Shown piece by piece: positions 10,114-19,390 of a stretch of DNA of 64,000 nt. Within the stretch, counting starts at the first letter, position 1, and every line of letters starts with the position of its first letter. Made by a program: the position numbers and the translations under genes. The notes below the pieces were generated by a model, which worked only from the letters and a program-made list of their open reading frames with translations, was not told the origin of the DNA and searched no databases. Origin of the DNA: Pseudomonas duriflava (GTDB lineage: Bacteria; Pseudomonadota; Gammaproteobacteria; Pseudomonadales; Pseudomonadaceae); the NCBI RefSeq assembly GCF_007830155.1, contig NZ_VLKY01000008.1, forward strand, positions 1 through 64,000. The letters are read 5' to 3'.

Positions 10114-10590
10114 ATGATCGCGTTACCGAGTAATACGCAGGGCTTCATCATTCCTTACGTGCGATATCACGACGCGCCTGCTGCGATTGATTGGCTGCGT
10201 GTAGTGTTTGGCTTTGAGGTACAGGAGGTAATCACTAATGACGATGGCAGTATTGCTTATGCCAGGCTGGGATACGGACAGGGTCTAGTAATTATTGCAT
10301 CAGTCCTTGATAAGGATATCGATGCCCATATGATTCAACCAGGGCAGGCTGGAGGTGTTACTCAGGCCTTATATCTAGTGACTTCTGACCCCGATACCCT
10401 TTGTCAGCGGGCGCGTACATCCGGGGCCGATATTGTTATCGATATTCAGGATTCACTCTCTGAGGGACGGACGTTTACCTGTCGGGATCGGGAAGGACAT
10501 TTATGGCATTTTAGCACTCACGATTTACGACAACCTTTCCCTGCCAATACGAAAGGTAACGGACATTCAACAGAGGGATATGCCTCATGA
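10114..10590 (+). CDS. VOC/glyoxalase-fold protein (PhnB-like)
   Basis: This 158 aa protein of the vicinal oxygen chelate superfamily starts with PYVRYHDAPAAIDWLRVVFGF, the usual first beta-alpha-beta unit, and ends with CRDREGHLWHFSTH, the usual last strand. Members bind metals, antibiotics or small metabolites; the substrate here is not predictable. Its stop overlaps the start of the following aldo-keto reductase by 4 bp, so the two are co-translated and may act on the same compound. It is divergent from the orphan dctP. Confidence 0.85.
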   Translation: MIALPSNTQGFIIPYVRYHDAPAAIDWLRVVFGFEVQEVITNDDGSIAYARLGYGQGLVIIASVLDKDIDAHMIQPGQAGGVTQALYLVTSDPDTLCQRARTSGADIVIDIQDSLSEGRTFTCRDREGHLWHFSTHDLRQPFPANTKGNGHSTEGYAS

Positions 10591-11411
10591 GAACGACTCG
10601 TCTTCCTGAGGGTGTGGCTGTTCCGGTACTAGGGCAGGGCACTTGGCACATGGGGGAACGTATCTCGGAGCGTGCCTTGGAAATCAAGGCGCTGAGGCTA
10701 GGAATTGAGCGGGGCATGACCTTAATCGACACGGCCGAAATGTATGCTGAAGGCGGGGCTGAAGCCGTCGTAGCAGAGGCCATCAAGGGGCAGCGTGACA
10801 AGGTATTTCTGGTGAGCAAGGTCTATCCTCATAATGCTACCCGGACTGGTACGGTTCAGGCATGTGAGCGTAGCTTGCGCCGCTTGGGAACCGACTATAT
10901 CGATCTCTATCTACTCCATTGGCGTGGTCAGGTTCCTTTGCCCGAGACGGTAGAGGCTTTCGAGCAGCTTCGCCAGCAGGGCAAGATTCGTCATTGGGGC
11001 GTTTCTAATTTTGATCTTGATGACATGCTGGAGCTAGCTGATGACCGTTGTGCCGCTAATCAGGTCCTTTATAACCTAGCGTTCCGGGGTATCGAATTCG
11101 ATTTGTTACCTTGGTCAATACGTCAGCCAATGCCTGTTATGGCTTATTGCCCGCTTAGCCAGGGAAATCAAATGCTTCGTCATCCGGCGCTGCTGACTGT
11201 GGCGGAGCGACTTGAAGTAACCCCAGCACAAGTGGCGTTGGCCTGGGTGTTGCGACAGCCTGGCGTGATAGCTATTCCCAAGGCAGTCAAGCCGGAACAT
11301 GTGCAACAAAATGCAGGTGCGTTGGATATCGTATTGGGCGAAGCGGAACAGGCACTACTAGACGCTGCCTTTCCGCCACCCCAAAGCAAATGTCCTTTAG
11401 CAGTCATCTGA
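10587..11411 (+). CDS. Aldo/keto reductase
   Basis: An NADPH-dependent aldo-keto reductase of 274 aa. The catalytic tetrad is complete: Asp48 and Tyr53 (LIDTAEMY), Lys78 (LVSKVY) and His111 (LYLLHWRG). The cofactor phosphate region IPKAVKPEHVQQN near residues 230-242 is also present. It reduces aldehydes or ketones in the cytosol; sequence resembles the YeaE/2,5-diketogluconate reductase branch. It overlaps the VOC gene by ATGA. A stem-loop follows the stop and separates it from the convergent mnmC. Confidence 0.92.
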   Translation: MRTTRLPEGVAVPVLGQGTWHMGERISERALEIKALRLGIERGMTLIDTAEMYAEGGAEAVVAEAIKGQRDKVFLVSKVYPHNATRTGTVQACERSLRRLGTDYIDLYLLHWRGQVPLPETVEAFEQLRQQGKIRHWGVSNFDLDDMLELADDRCAANQVLYNLAFRGIEFDLLPWSIRQPMPVMAYCPLSQGNQMLRHPALLTVAERLEVTPAQVALAWVLRQPGVIAIPKAVKPEHVQQNAGALDIVLGEAEQALLDAAFPPPQSKCPLAVI

Positions 11412-11420
11412 CTGATGATA

Positions 11421-11452
11421 TAGCGAGACCATAAAAAGGTAGGGTCTCGTTA
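11421..11452. terminator. Hairpin between convergent akr and mnmC genes
   Basis: CGAGACC (11424-11430) pairs with GGTCTCG (11443-11449), extended by weaker pairs to TAG/TTA. It lies between the ends of two convergent genes. No long T-run follows, so it is a modest call. Confidence 0.55.
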
Positions 11453-11503
11453 AGCTAGCTTGAAGGACTAAGTTAGTAGCCTGTTCTTGGTCAAATGTAT
11501 GGT

Positions 11504-13480
11504 TCAGGAGTTAGATTTCAAATGACCGCGAATGACAGCCTTGAGGGGGAAGCGATTAGGATGACAGGCTTCCGCTACGTCTCGAGGCAAAGGCAGCGGT
11601 TCGTTTTCCAGCCATGCTGCAATCAGTTCGCCCGATAAAGGTGCGCTGATCAAACCGCGGGAGCCATGGGCAGTATTGATAAAAAGCCCTTCAATCCAGG
11701 GAGCTTTACTGTCTGGTATCTGACGGGCATCTTTAGCCAGAGCGGCGTAGCATTGCGCAAAGCGTTTGGCAGCAACGACCGGGCCGACAGCCGGTAAATA
11801 GTCCGGTGTGGTACAGCGAAAAGCTACCCGGCCCTCAAGCGATGATGTATCACTTACCGGCAGGTTGAGTCGTGCAGTTAGCTCGGGCGATATTTGTTCA
11901 AGCAAGGCAAGATTACTGTCGTGTTCTTCTTGACTTGGCGTCGAGTCTGTTCTGTCGAATGTGAAACTAGCTCCTACGGTATGCCATCCCTTGCGTGGCG
12001 GGGCGACATAGCCCTCTGCACAGAGTACGCACTGTAGCGCCGAACTATTGGGCGTCGCCGGTAGATGAGTAAGCTGCCCGCGAATAGGCTTGACCGGTAA
12101 CAGGACATGCTCCGCCAGTTGTTTCGTATCAGTTGCGCCGGCGATTATGGCAACAGCAGCCTTAGCGATTACTCCATCAGTACCGTGGGCGGTCCAATAG
12201 TCGTCTTGTCGCTCAAGCGTTAGTGTTTCCTGACTCTTTTTTAAATGAATGAATGGATGGTTCAGAAGATGACGGCACAGGGCAGGTGGATGTACCCAGC
12301 CGGAGGTAGGAAAGTATAGGCCGCCTCGCTCCAGCGAAATACCTGCGAGCCGAGAGGCTTCCTCTGCATCTACGCGTTGTAACAGACCAGACGGTAAGAG
12401 TTCGGCCAGTGCCTGTTGACGCATATCGTCTGCCATATCATAGGCTAACTGCAGCGTTCCGCAGTCGTCCCAATCTGCACCCTTAGGAAAAGCTTCCAAC
12501 AAGCGGCGGGTATAGCCGAAGCCGCACAAAGCCAGACGCGACAGAGAAGTCAAGTGAGCAGAAAGTTTGAGATAAAGAATGCCCTGGAGGTTGCCTGACG
12601 CCTCTGCCGCTGGCTGCGGGTGCCGCTCAATTACCGTGACGTGCCAGCCACGTCGGGCTAGGCTAGCCGCCGTAGCGGCACCAGCAAGCCCGGCACCAAT
12701 GACTAAAGCTGTCTTTTCTCGGCTGTGAGCGGGCAGTCGCTGGAACCAAGGTTTTGAAAAAACTGAAGGCATCCCTGTAAAATGCCCCTTCAGCATCTCC
12801 CGCTTGTGGCCAAAGCCTACGGTTTTTTCCATGCGAAAGCCGGCCTCAATCAAACCTCTCCGCACGAAGCCTGCACACGTGAATGTAGCTAGCGTAGCGT
12901 CAGTAGCCGAAAGTCTGGCCAGTTGCTCGAATAAGGTCGGAGTCCACATATCCGGGTTCTTGGCAGGTGCGAAGCCGTCTAAAAACCAAGCATTACACTG
13001 AGCATCTAGTTCAGGTAGACGTTCCAGCGCATCGCCAATTAAGAGGGTCAGGGTAATTCGGCCTTCGGCAAAGACAAAGCGCTGAAAGCCAGCATGAATG
13101 CCTATGTATTGTTTGATCAGGGCTTGAACATAGACTGCTAGCTCGGGCCAAAGCGATAAGGCTTTAATCAAATCCGGTAAAGCGAGTGGATACTTTTCTA
13201 CACTAACGAAATGTAATCGACTGCGTGCGTTAGCGACTTGCTCAAACAGCTGCCAGGCGCATAAAAAATTCAGCCCGGTTCCGAATCCTGTTTCCCCTAT
13301 AGTAAAGACCGCTTCATCAGTTAAAGCTGCAAAGCGAGCTGGCAAGGCATTTTGCTCAAGAAAGACATAGCGCGTCTCTTCAAGACCGTTAGCCCGTGAG
13401 AAATAAACGTCATCAAATACTCGGGAATGAGGTTGGCCTTCGCAGTCCCAATCCAGCTGGGCATGAAACAATTCAGACAT
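11504..13480 (-). CDS. mnmC: Bifunctional tRNA mnm5s2U biosynthesis protein MnmC
   Basis: MnmC finishes mnm5s2U at wobble position 34 of Lys, Glu and Gln tRNAs. Its C-terminal FAD domain removes the carboxymethyl group from cmnm5U and its N-terminal domain methylates the product. The 658 aa protein shows the methyltransferase motif IGETGFGTGLNFL (61-73) and the catalytic-region block FLDGFAPAKNPDMW (167-179). The FAD-binding motif GAGLAGAAT (262-270) follows a short linker. Length and domain order are standard. It is a single gene convergent with akr, 67 bp downstream of a small DUF-type gene on the same strand. Confidence 0.96.
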   Translation of the reverse strand: MSELFHAQLDWDCEGQPHSRVFDDVYFSRANGLEETRYVFLEQNALPARFAALTDEAVFTIGETGFGTGLNFLCAWQLFEQVANARSRLHFVSVEKYPLALPDLIKALSLWPELAVYVQALIKQYIGIHAGFQRFVFAEGRITLTLLIGDALERLPELDAQCNAWFLDGFAPAKNPDMWTPTLFEQLARLSATDATLATFTCAGFVRRGLIEAGFRMEKTVGFGHKREMLKGHFTGMPSVFSKPWFQRLPAHSREKTALVIGAGLAGAATAASLARRGWHVTVIERHPQPAAEASGNLQGILYLKLSAHLTSLSRLALCGFGYTRRLLEAFPKGADWDDCGTLQLAYDMADDMRQQALAELLPSGLLQRVDAEEASRLAGISLERGGLYFPTSGWVHPPALCRHLLNHPFIHLKKSQETLTLERQDDYWTAHGTDGVIAKAAVAIIAGATDTKQLAEHVLLPVKPIRGQLTHLPATPNSSALQCVLCAEGYVAPPRKGWHTVGASFTFDRTDSTPSQEEHDSNLALLEQISPELTARLNLPVSDTSSLEGRVAFRCTTPDYLPAVGPVVAAKRFAQCYAALAKDARQIPDSKAPWIEGLFINTAHGSRGLISAPLSGELIAAWLENEPLPLPRDVAEACHPNRFPLKAVIRGHLKSNS

Positions 13481-13547
13481 TGGAGCTACAGCACGCTACG
13501 GTTACACAAGTGGGGCAAGTGTAGCTTATTCGGCTGTAGAACGGCCC

Positions 13548-13748
13548 TTACGACAGGGCCCGCTTTTGCGCCTGGGTCATACGAGAGACATAGCGCTCAA
13601 TCTGTTGCTCGGCTTCCTCACGGGTAAAGAAAGGCCCTTCGAGCGTCCCTTCACGTGTTGTGAAAAAATAGTTTCCGTTAACCCAGCTAATACGCCCGCT
13701 ACGAAAATGTGTAGCTGACTGGCTGTCTTCGGTGCGTTTACCAAACAT
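13548..13748 (-). CDS. Small conserved Pseudomonas protein (DUF6316-like)
   Basis: A 66 aa protein beginning MFGKRTEDSQSATHFRS, with the core ISWVNGNYFFTTREG and EGPFFTREEAEQQIERY. This pattern resembles a short Pseudomonas family I recall as DUF6316, whose function is unknown. The ATG at 13748 has GGAGAG 7 bases upstream; the longer open frame has an unlikely N-terminus. It has no signal peptide and is probably cytosolic. It lies upstream of mnmC on the same strand. Confidence 0.75.
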   Translation of the reverse strand: MFGKRTEDSQSATHFRSGRISWVNGNYFFTTREGTLEGPFFTREEAEQQIERYVSRMTQAQKRALS

Positions 13749-13820
13749 GATCACTCTCCGACATGAGTAACGCTCAGACCACAAAACAGCGGTCTTATTG
13801 CCGACCAAAAAAACGAGAAC

Positions 13821-14015
13821 TCAACTTGGTGCAGAGATAAATAACTGTCCTGCTAAAAAGGCAACCATTATCAAAACCAAAACCAAGTTAAGCATTGGTA
13901 TTTTTAGAGTAGACGCTTCGCCAAAGGTTTCCCTTCCATTAATCGGCTTATTGAAACGTAAACCGTGTGGCTTCAACCATTGGTCCTGATCTGATTGCAG
14001 GCGCTGCCTAGGCAT
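13821..14015 (-). CDS. Possible small membrane protein
   Basis: A 64-codon frame from an ATG at 14015 encodes a polar N-terminus (MPRQRLQSDQDQWLKPHGLR) and one C-terminal hydrophobic helix (LNLVLVLIMVAFLAGQLFI), a plausible tail-anchored inner membrane protein. A GTG seven codons upstream is an alternative start. The ribosome site is weak for both. The amino acid make-up looks protein-like, and the frame fills a gap between the DUF6316-like gene and the FAN1 gene. I do not recognise a family, so this is tentative. Confidence 0.4.
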   Translation of the reverse strand: MPRQRLQSDQDQWLKPHGLRFNKPINGRETFGEASTLKIPMLNLVLVLIMVAFLAGQLFISAPS

Positions 14016-14124
14016 TATATCTGTATAAATATACACCTTAAATTTCTGGCCTAGTAATCAGAAGGGCTTCTTCTGCATTTTCTAAAAAGCCGTTTGTCAT
14101 CCTTTTCTTACTGCTGTTGCGGCC

Positions 14125-15780
14125 ATGGAAATCAACCGAACATTGGAAGACCCGTTTTATTATTTAGCTAATTTCCATCATGTGCTGGAATGGATCGGCA
14201 AGCGCTACAGCGATCTGCTGAGTCAATCTGAGCAAGCCTTTGTTGACAGCTTTCCAACGCTTCCCCAAGCGTCTCGTGCCTTGCTTGTCAGAATGGTCAT
14301 GCGTAAAGGCCAAATATTTCGTCGAAGCAAGCTGGTTTATACGGAAATTGGTTGCATCGAACAGGCCGTGCGCCCGTTAATTGAGCTTGGATGGGTTGAT
14401 GATCAGCCAAAGGTTACGCTTGATCAGCTGTTTGCTTTGCTCAAAAAAAGTGAGTTACTCACGACTTTTGATCTAGAAAAGCGCAGGCCCGAGCCTAAAA
14501 AGGGGGAGCTGCTAGAGTTATTACGTCCAGATTTTAGTAACGCCCGCTTGTTTGGTGAATGGTGTGGATGTCTGAATGATTGTCTTTACGAGATCACTCT
14601 TACTCCATTATGTGATCGCTTGCGTCTGATGTTCTTTGGAAATCTCCATCAGGATTGGACTGAATTCATTTTGTCCGATTTGGGGGTGTATCGTTATGAG
14701 AAAGTAGCACTTTCCGATGCTTCCCGCGGTTTTCGTTTGCGAGCCGATGTAGATGACTATTTACATCTTTATCGTTGCCGAGAGTATTTTCAGGCTGGCG
14801 AGCCTGTTTCAGCCATTCTCGAGATGCTACCTGCCCGATTGAATAATGAGTGGCTGGAAGGACGACGAACCAAGCTACTTTTTGAAATTGGCCAAGCCTG
14901 TGAGCAGGCAGGCGAGTTATTACAAGCACTGGATATTTATCAAGGATGTGCTTATCCCGGCGCACGAATTCGTATGCTGCGGATCCTTGAGCGTACAGAG
15001 TGTTTCGCCCACGCCTTTGAACTTGCTATGGCAGCCAGCCAGGCGCCAGAAAGTGAGGCTGAGGCCCAGGTGCTGGTAAGAATGTTGCCTAGGCTTCGGC
15101 GTAAGTTGGGTATGCCGACATTGCCGAGGCCGGCTGCGCGGGCTGTCGAACGAATCGATCTCCTGTTACCGAGGCCGGTAGAGCCCTTTTCGGTTGAGCG
15201 CTGCGTGCAAGCCTATATGATGCAGTTAGAGGCGCCAGTGTTCTATGTAGAAAACAGCCTGATCAATACACTATTCGGGTTGTTATGCTGGGATGCGGTA
15301 TTTAGTGATATACCTGGCGCATTCTTTCATCCATTCCATCGAGCGCCCGCTGACTTTGCCACACCTCATTTCTTTTCGCGTAGAGCGGAGCGCTTTGAGG
15401 CATGCTTGGCACAGCTTGAAAAAGGCTCCTACAAAGACACGATCAGGCGCACGCTCCGGCAAAAGCAGGGGCTGCAGGCACCTTTTGTGCACTGGGGATT
15501 ACCCGAAGAGGTAATTGAGCTGGCCCTGCATTGCCTGCCTGCAATTCATTTACGGAAGTGGTTCGAGCGTATCCTTTGGGACATCAAGTCGAATCGTACT
15601 GGCTTTCCTGACTTGATCCAGTTCTGGCCAGCTGAGCAGCGGTACCGCATGATTGAGGTCAAGGGACCAGGAGATCGACTACAAGACAACCAGGTCCGCT
15701 GGCTTGACTTCTGTGTGGAGCATAAAATGCCCGTTGCGGTCTGCTACCTGCAATGGGAGGATACCGTTTGCACTATGTAG
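14125..15780 (+). CDS. FAN1-type VRR-NUC structure-specific nuclease
   Basis: A 551 aa bacterial homologue of FAN1, a nuclease that processes interstrand crosslinks and flap structures. The C-terminal VRR-NUC domain shows the PD-(D/E)XK signature: Asp496 in TGFPDLIQFW, then Glu511 and Lys513 in MIEVKGPGD. An Arg in DRLQDNQVRWL follows, as in the family. Upstream parts match the DNA-binding and helical repeat regions seen in Pseudomonas FAN1, whose length (about 560 aa) is similar. Its 3' end overlaps the following helicase gene, so the two are coupled. The start at 14125 gives a typical N-terminus (YYLANFHHVLEWIGKRYSDL). Confidence 0.92.
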   Translation: MEINRTLEDPFYYLANFHHVLEWIGKRYSDLLSQSEQAFVDSFPTLPQASRALLVRMVMRKGQIFRRSKLVYTEIGCIEQAVRPLIELGWVDDQPKVTLDQLFALLKKSELLTTFDLEKRRPEPKKGELLELLRPDFSNARLFGEWCGCLNDCLYEITLTPLCDRLRLMFFGNLHQDWTEFILSDLGVYRYEKVALSDASRGFRLRADVDDYLHLYRCREYFQAGEPVSAILEMLPARLNNEWLEGRRTKLLFEIGQACEQAGELLQALDIYQGCAYPGARIRMLRILERTECFAHAFELAMAASQAPESEAEAQVLVRMLPRLRRKLGMPTLPRPAARAVERIDLLLPRPVEPFSVERCVQAYMMQLEAPVFYVENSLINTLFGLLCWDAVFSDIPGAFFHPFHRAPADFATPHFFSRRAERFEACLAQLEKGSYKDTIRRTLRQKQGLQAPFVHWGLPEEVIELALHCLPAIHLRKWFERILWDIKSNRTGFPDLIQFWPAEQRYRMIEVKGPGDRLQDNQVRWLDFCVEHKMPVAVCYLQWEDTVCTM

Positions 15781-18059
15781 TGGCTGTACGGGCCTTATGT
15801 GAGTTCACGGCCAAGCGAGGTGACTTGGATCTGCGATTCACACCTTCGCCTACTGCTCAGGAAGGGATTGTAGGCCATCAGGTCGTGACGTCCCGGCGAG
15901 GTGAGGATTATCACAGCGAGGTCTCTTTAAGTGGTGAATTCAAGCACCTGAAGATACGTGGGCGAGCCGATGGATATGATCCATCCTTGAATCAGTTAGA
16001 GGAGATCAAGACCTACCGAGGTGATCTGGCGCGTATGCCTACTAATCATCGCGCTCTGCATTGGGCTCAGGTGAAGATGTATGGCTGGCTCCAGTGCCAG
16101 CGGCTAGGGCTTAAAGAGATACGTTTGGCTTTGGTCTATTTTGAGATTACGAGCCAGAAAGAAACTGTACTGACCGAAACGTGGACGGCTACATCGCTCA
16201 AGGAGCACTTTGAAATTCAGTGCTCCCTTTTCCTTGATTGGGCTGATCAAGAATTGCGTCACCGTGCCCAGCGGGACCGGGCGCTTGATGCATTAAGCTT
16301 TCCTCATACGGATTTTCGTCTAGGGCAGCGGCCATTGGCCGAGGCCGTCTATAAGGCTGCTTATACTGAATGCAGTATCCTAATTCAGGCCCCTACAGGA
16401 ATAGGCAAGACTGTGGGAACGCTGTTTCCCTTGCTCAAGGCAATGCCTTGCCGGTCTCTGGACAAGATTTTCTTTCTGACTGCAAAGACTTCTGGTCGCC
16501 ACGTAGCGTTACATGCGCTTGAGGCGCTTGGGGCGTCATTGACAAAAGCCCCGCTTCGCATTGTCGAGCTTATTGCACGAGAAAAGGCATGTGAGCATCT
16601 TGATAAAGCCTGTCATGGTGAGTCTTGTCCGCTGGCTAACGGTTTTTATAATCGCTTGCCTGCAGCGAGAGAAGCCGCATTGCAGCAAGCTATGCTCAGT
16701 CAAAAAAGCGTTCGGGATGTAGCGTTAGCCCATTCAATTTGCCCTTATTACCTAGGGCACGATTTGGCTCGGTGGGCTGACGTTATAGTGGGCGATTACA
16801 ACTATTTTTTTGACTCAAATGCCATGTTGCTTGGGATGACCTCGGTTTATGAATGGCGTGTCGGTGTGCTAGTGGACGAGGCCCATAACCTGCTGGAGCG
16901 GGCCCGAAGCATGTATACCGTGATGTTAGAGCGCTCCCGGCTCGATAATTTACGTAAGTCAGTACCGTCCGTATTGAAAAAGCCTCTTGATAGAGTGAGC
17001 CGATGTTGGAGCGGGTTGCTCAAGGAGCAAGAGCACATCTATACAGTACGAGATGAGCTGCCAGGCAAGCTATTGATGGCGTTGCAGCAAAGCCTTTCTG
17101 CGATTAATGATCATTTTAATGAGACACTTTCTGATACGCAGCCCGATGCAGATCTGCAGGCCTTTTATTTCGATGCTTTGCAATTTACTCGTTTAGCCGA
17201 GACATTTGGGCCTCACTCCCTATTCGAGCTTCATCGCTATGAGAGAGCGGGGCGGATGAATTCTACGCTGTGTATCCGAAACGTTATCCCTGCTCCTTTT
17301 CTTAAAACGAGGTTTCAGTCGGCTAAGACAGCTATTGTGTTCTCGGCCACGCTTAATCCGCCTCATTTTTATCGTGATACCTTAGGGCTGCCAGGTAATA
17401 CGCCTTGGGTGGACATTCCCGCACCATTTACTTCTGAACAGTTATCGGTACGTCTGGTAGATCACATCTCTACCCGGTATCAGGACCGGGTACATTCAGT
17501 GCAGCCAATCAGTCAGTTGATCGGACAGCACTATCTAGCAAGACCGGGAAATTACCTCGCCTTTTTTAGCAGCTTCGACTATTTACAACAGGTTGCTGAT
17601 GCTTTTGTTAAGGATTACCCCGCGATACCTTGCTGGATCCAGTCCAGGCGTATGGATGAATCCGCGCGAGCGGATTTTCTTGCTCGCTTTACTGTAGATG
17701 GCTGCGGTATTGGGTTTGCTGTGCTGGGAGGCAGTTTTGGGGAAGGTGTCGATCTTCCTGGGAGTCGTTTGGTTGGCGCTTTTATCGCTACGTTAGGATT
17801 GCCGCAGCTCAATCCGGTTAATGAGCAAATCAAGCGGCGTATGACCATGACCTTTGGTCAGGGATACGATTATACCTACCTGTTCCCTGGGCTGCAGAAA
17901 GTGATACAGGCAGCCGGACGAGTCATTCGAACGCCTACTGATAATGGGGTCGTTTATTTGATTGATGATCGTTTTGGACGTGCTGATATCCAGCGGTTAC
18001 TGCCTGCCTGGTGGCGTATCGAGCACTATGAGCATGTAAAAGAAAAGAGGCTTGTGTGA
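15768..18059 (+). CDS. DinG/XPD-family helicase with N-terminal Cas4/RecB-like nuclease domain
   Basis: A 763 aa superfamily 2 helicase. With the TTG start, Walker A APTGIGKT is at 208-215 and the DEAH box at 370-373. Between them Cys275, Cys282, Cys287 and Cys325 are placed as in the iron-sulfur domain of XPD and DinG. The first 150 residues look like a PD-(D/E)XK nuclease: GRADGYD (Asp68), EEIKTY (Glu79, Lys81) and QVKMY (Gln101, Tyr105), the QxxxY mark of the RecB/Cas4/Dna2 group. I chose TTG 15768 because GGGAGG lies 7 bases upstream; an ATG at 15753 is in frame but has no ribosome site. It overlaps the FAN1 gene by 13 bp. Confidence 0.9.
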   Translation: MHYVVAVRALCEFTAKRGDLDLRFTPSPTAQEGIVGHQVVTSRRGEDYHSEVSLSGEFKHLKIRGRADGYDPSLNQLEEIKTYRGDLARMPTNHRALHWAQVKMYGWLQCQRLGLKEIRLALVYFEITSQKETVLTETWTATSLKEHFEIQCSLFLDWADQELRHRAQRDRALDALSFPHTDFRLGQRPLAEAVYKAAYTECSILIQAPTGIGKTVGTLFPLLKAMPCRSLDKIFFLTAKTSGRHVALHALEALGASLTKAPLRIVELIAREKACEHLDKACHGESCPLANGFYNRLPAAREAALQQAMLSQKSVRDVALAHSICPYYLGHDLARWADVIVGDYNYFFDSNAMLLGMTSVYEWRVGVLVDEAHNLLERARSMYTVMLERSRLDNLRKSVPSVLKKPLDRVSRCWSGLLKEQEHIYTVRDELPGKLLMALQQSLSAINDHFNETLSDTQPDADLQAFYFDALQFTRLAETFGPHSLFELHRYERAGRMNSTLCIRNVIPAPFLKTRFQSAKTAIVFSATLNPPHFYRDTLGLPGNTPWVDIPAPFTSEQLSVRLVDHISTRYQDRVHSVQPISQLIGQHYLARPGNYLAFFSSFDYLQQVADAFVKDYPAIPCWIQSRRMDESARADFLARFTVDGCGIGFAVLGGSFGEGVDLPGSRLVGAFIATLGLPQLNPVNEQIKRRMTMTFGQGYDYTYLFPGLQKVIQAAGRVIRTPTDNGVVYLIDDRFGRADIQRLLPAWWRIEHYEHVKEKRLV

Positions 18060-18116
18060 GTAAGTAAACCCAAGCCAAGCGATGCTGTTGAAACGGTGTA
18101 AAGAAGAGGAGGAGAG

Positions 18117-18142
18117 GGCAAGGACCCTGGAGGGCCCTTGCC
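18117..18142. terminator. Hairpin between the helicase gene and cyoE
   Basis: GGCAAGG-A-CCCT pairs with AGGG-C-CCTTGCC around a GG loop, one mismatch. It lies between convergent genes and probably ends both the repair operon and the cyo operon. Confidence 0.75.
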
Positions 18143-18152
18143 AAAGAGCAAA

Positions 18153-19040
18153 CTACCGTGCCAGCGCCAGGAGTACTTCCTGAGCTTGAACGTTGAAGTC
18201 AACCGACATCATTATGCTCAGCGCAGTAATAGTGACGATGGAAAACACGAACAGCTTGCGAGCCCAGGCGTTGTCGTCGTTTGTCTTGTAACCCATCAAT
18301 GCCATGCGTAGCCAGTAGATACCCATTACCGCTGCGACAATCAGATACTTATAACCTGCATATCCACCAATGGTCAGTGCCAAGGTTGCTGCTAGAAAGG
18401 CCAGGATATAGAACGTGATATGACGCTTGGTGACAGGAATCCCTTTCTCAACCGGTAAGACAGGTATGGACGCGGCCCGGTAATCGTTCAATCTGAAAAT
18501 GGCAATTGCATAGGAATGCGGCATTTGCCAGAGACAGAAGATTAATAACAGGATAGCTGCACCCATATCAAACTCATTGCTGACCGCACAATAGCCGATT
18601 ACAGGTGGCGCTGCGCCCGAAAGGCTACCTACCAGCGTGCCATAAACGGACTTGCGTTTCAGGCACAGACTGTATAGCCCTACGTATACAACAAAGCCCA
18701 TTACCCCAAAGGTTGCTGCTAGTGCGTTTACCTTTAGATAAAGGAGCGCGAATCCGGCAATGCCCAGCAAGGTAGCATAGGAAAGCGTTACGCTTGGTGA
18801 GATAAGACCTTGGACGAGGACGCGGTTTTTCGTCCTCTCCATGATTTTATCGATGTCGCGATCAATATAATTATTGAATACACAACCAGAAGCGATGACC
18901 AGAGACACCCCTACTGCGGTAGCTAAGAAAAGTGCTAAGTCAATGCTTCCTTTCGAGGCAAGGAAGAAGCCTCCGGCAACCGAAACTAGGTTGCCGAAGA
19001 TAATTCCAGGCTTCGTAATAAGTAGGTATCTCTTGATCAT
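18153..19040 (-). CDS. cyoE: Protoheme IX farnesyltransferase CyoE
   Basis: CyoE attaches a farnesyl group to heme b to make heme O, needed by the bo3 oxidase encoded by the same operon. The 295 aa protein is an UbiA-type prenyltransferase with about eight membrane spans. Both Asp-rich motifs are visible: [15 protein letters not shown] (first) and the [10 protein letters not shown] region after IFRLNDY (second). It is the last gene of cyoABCDE, 11 bp after cyoD. Confidence 0.97.
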   Translation of the reverse strand: MIKRYLLITKPGIIFGNLVSVAGGFFLASKGSIDLALFLATAVGVSLVIASGCVFNNYIDRDIDKIMERTKNRVLVQGLISPSVTLSYATLLGIAGFALLYLKVNALAATFGVMGFVVYVGLYSLCLKRKSVYGTLVGSLSGAAPPVIGYCAVSNEFDMGAAILLLIFCLWQMPHSYAIAIFRLNDYRAASIPVLPVEKGIPVTKRHITFYILAFLAATLALTIGGYAGYKYLIVAAVMGIYWLRMALMGYKTNDDNAWARKLFVFSIVTITALSIMMSVDFNVQAQEVLLALAR

Positions 19041-19051
19041 CGAAGCAACTC

Positions 19052-19390
19052 TTAGTGGGCCAGCATATTGCTATGCATGCCGTGAATGATCCACAGCGAG
19101 CCCGCGACCACAATAACAGTAATAAGAATCGTGAACGCAAACGCGACCACGTTCCAGCGCTGTTCAGAGGACGTGTTCATGTGCAGGAAGAATCCCAGAT
19201 GAACAAAGATCTGAACAATCGCCATGACCCAAATTACTATCAGAGTGGCTGACTCGGACAAAGTAGGGTACATCACCAGCCCAAACGGAATGACCGTCAG
19301 GATTACGGACAGAATGAAACCAATGATGTAAGACTTTGTGCTTCCGTGGCTGGAGCCGGCGTGGACAACATGTCCGTGTTCATTGGCCAT
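19052..19390 (-). CDS. cyoD: Cytochrome bo3 oxidase subunit IV CyoD
   Basis: The 112 aa small subunit has a His-rich N-terminus and three membrane helices, with the family block [17 protein letters not shown]. It helps assemble the CuB site of subunit I. I use the ATG at 19390, which overlaps the cyoC stop by one base (TAATG); a longer frame would read back into cyoC. Confidence 0.96.
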   Translation of the reverse strand: MANEHGHVVHAGSSHGSTKSYIIGFILSVILTVIPFGLVMYPTLSESATLIVIWVMAIVQIFVHLGFFLHMNTSSEQRWNVVAFAFTILITVIVVAGSLWIIHGMHSNMLAH

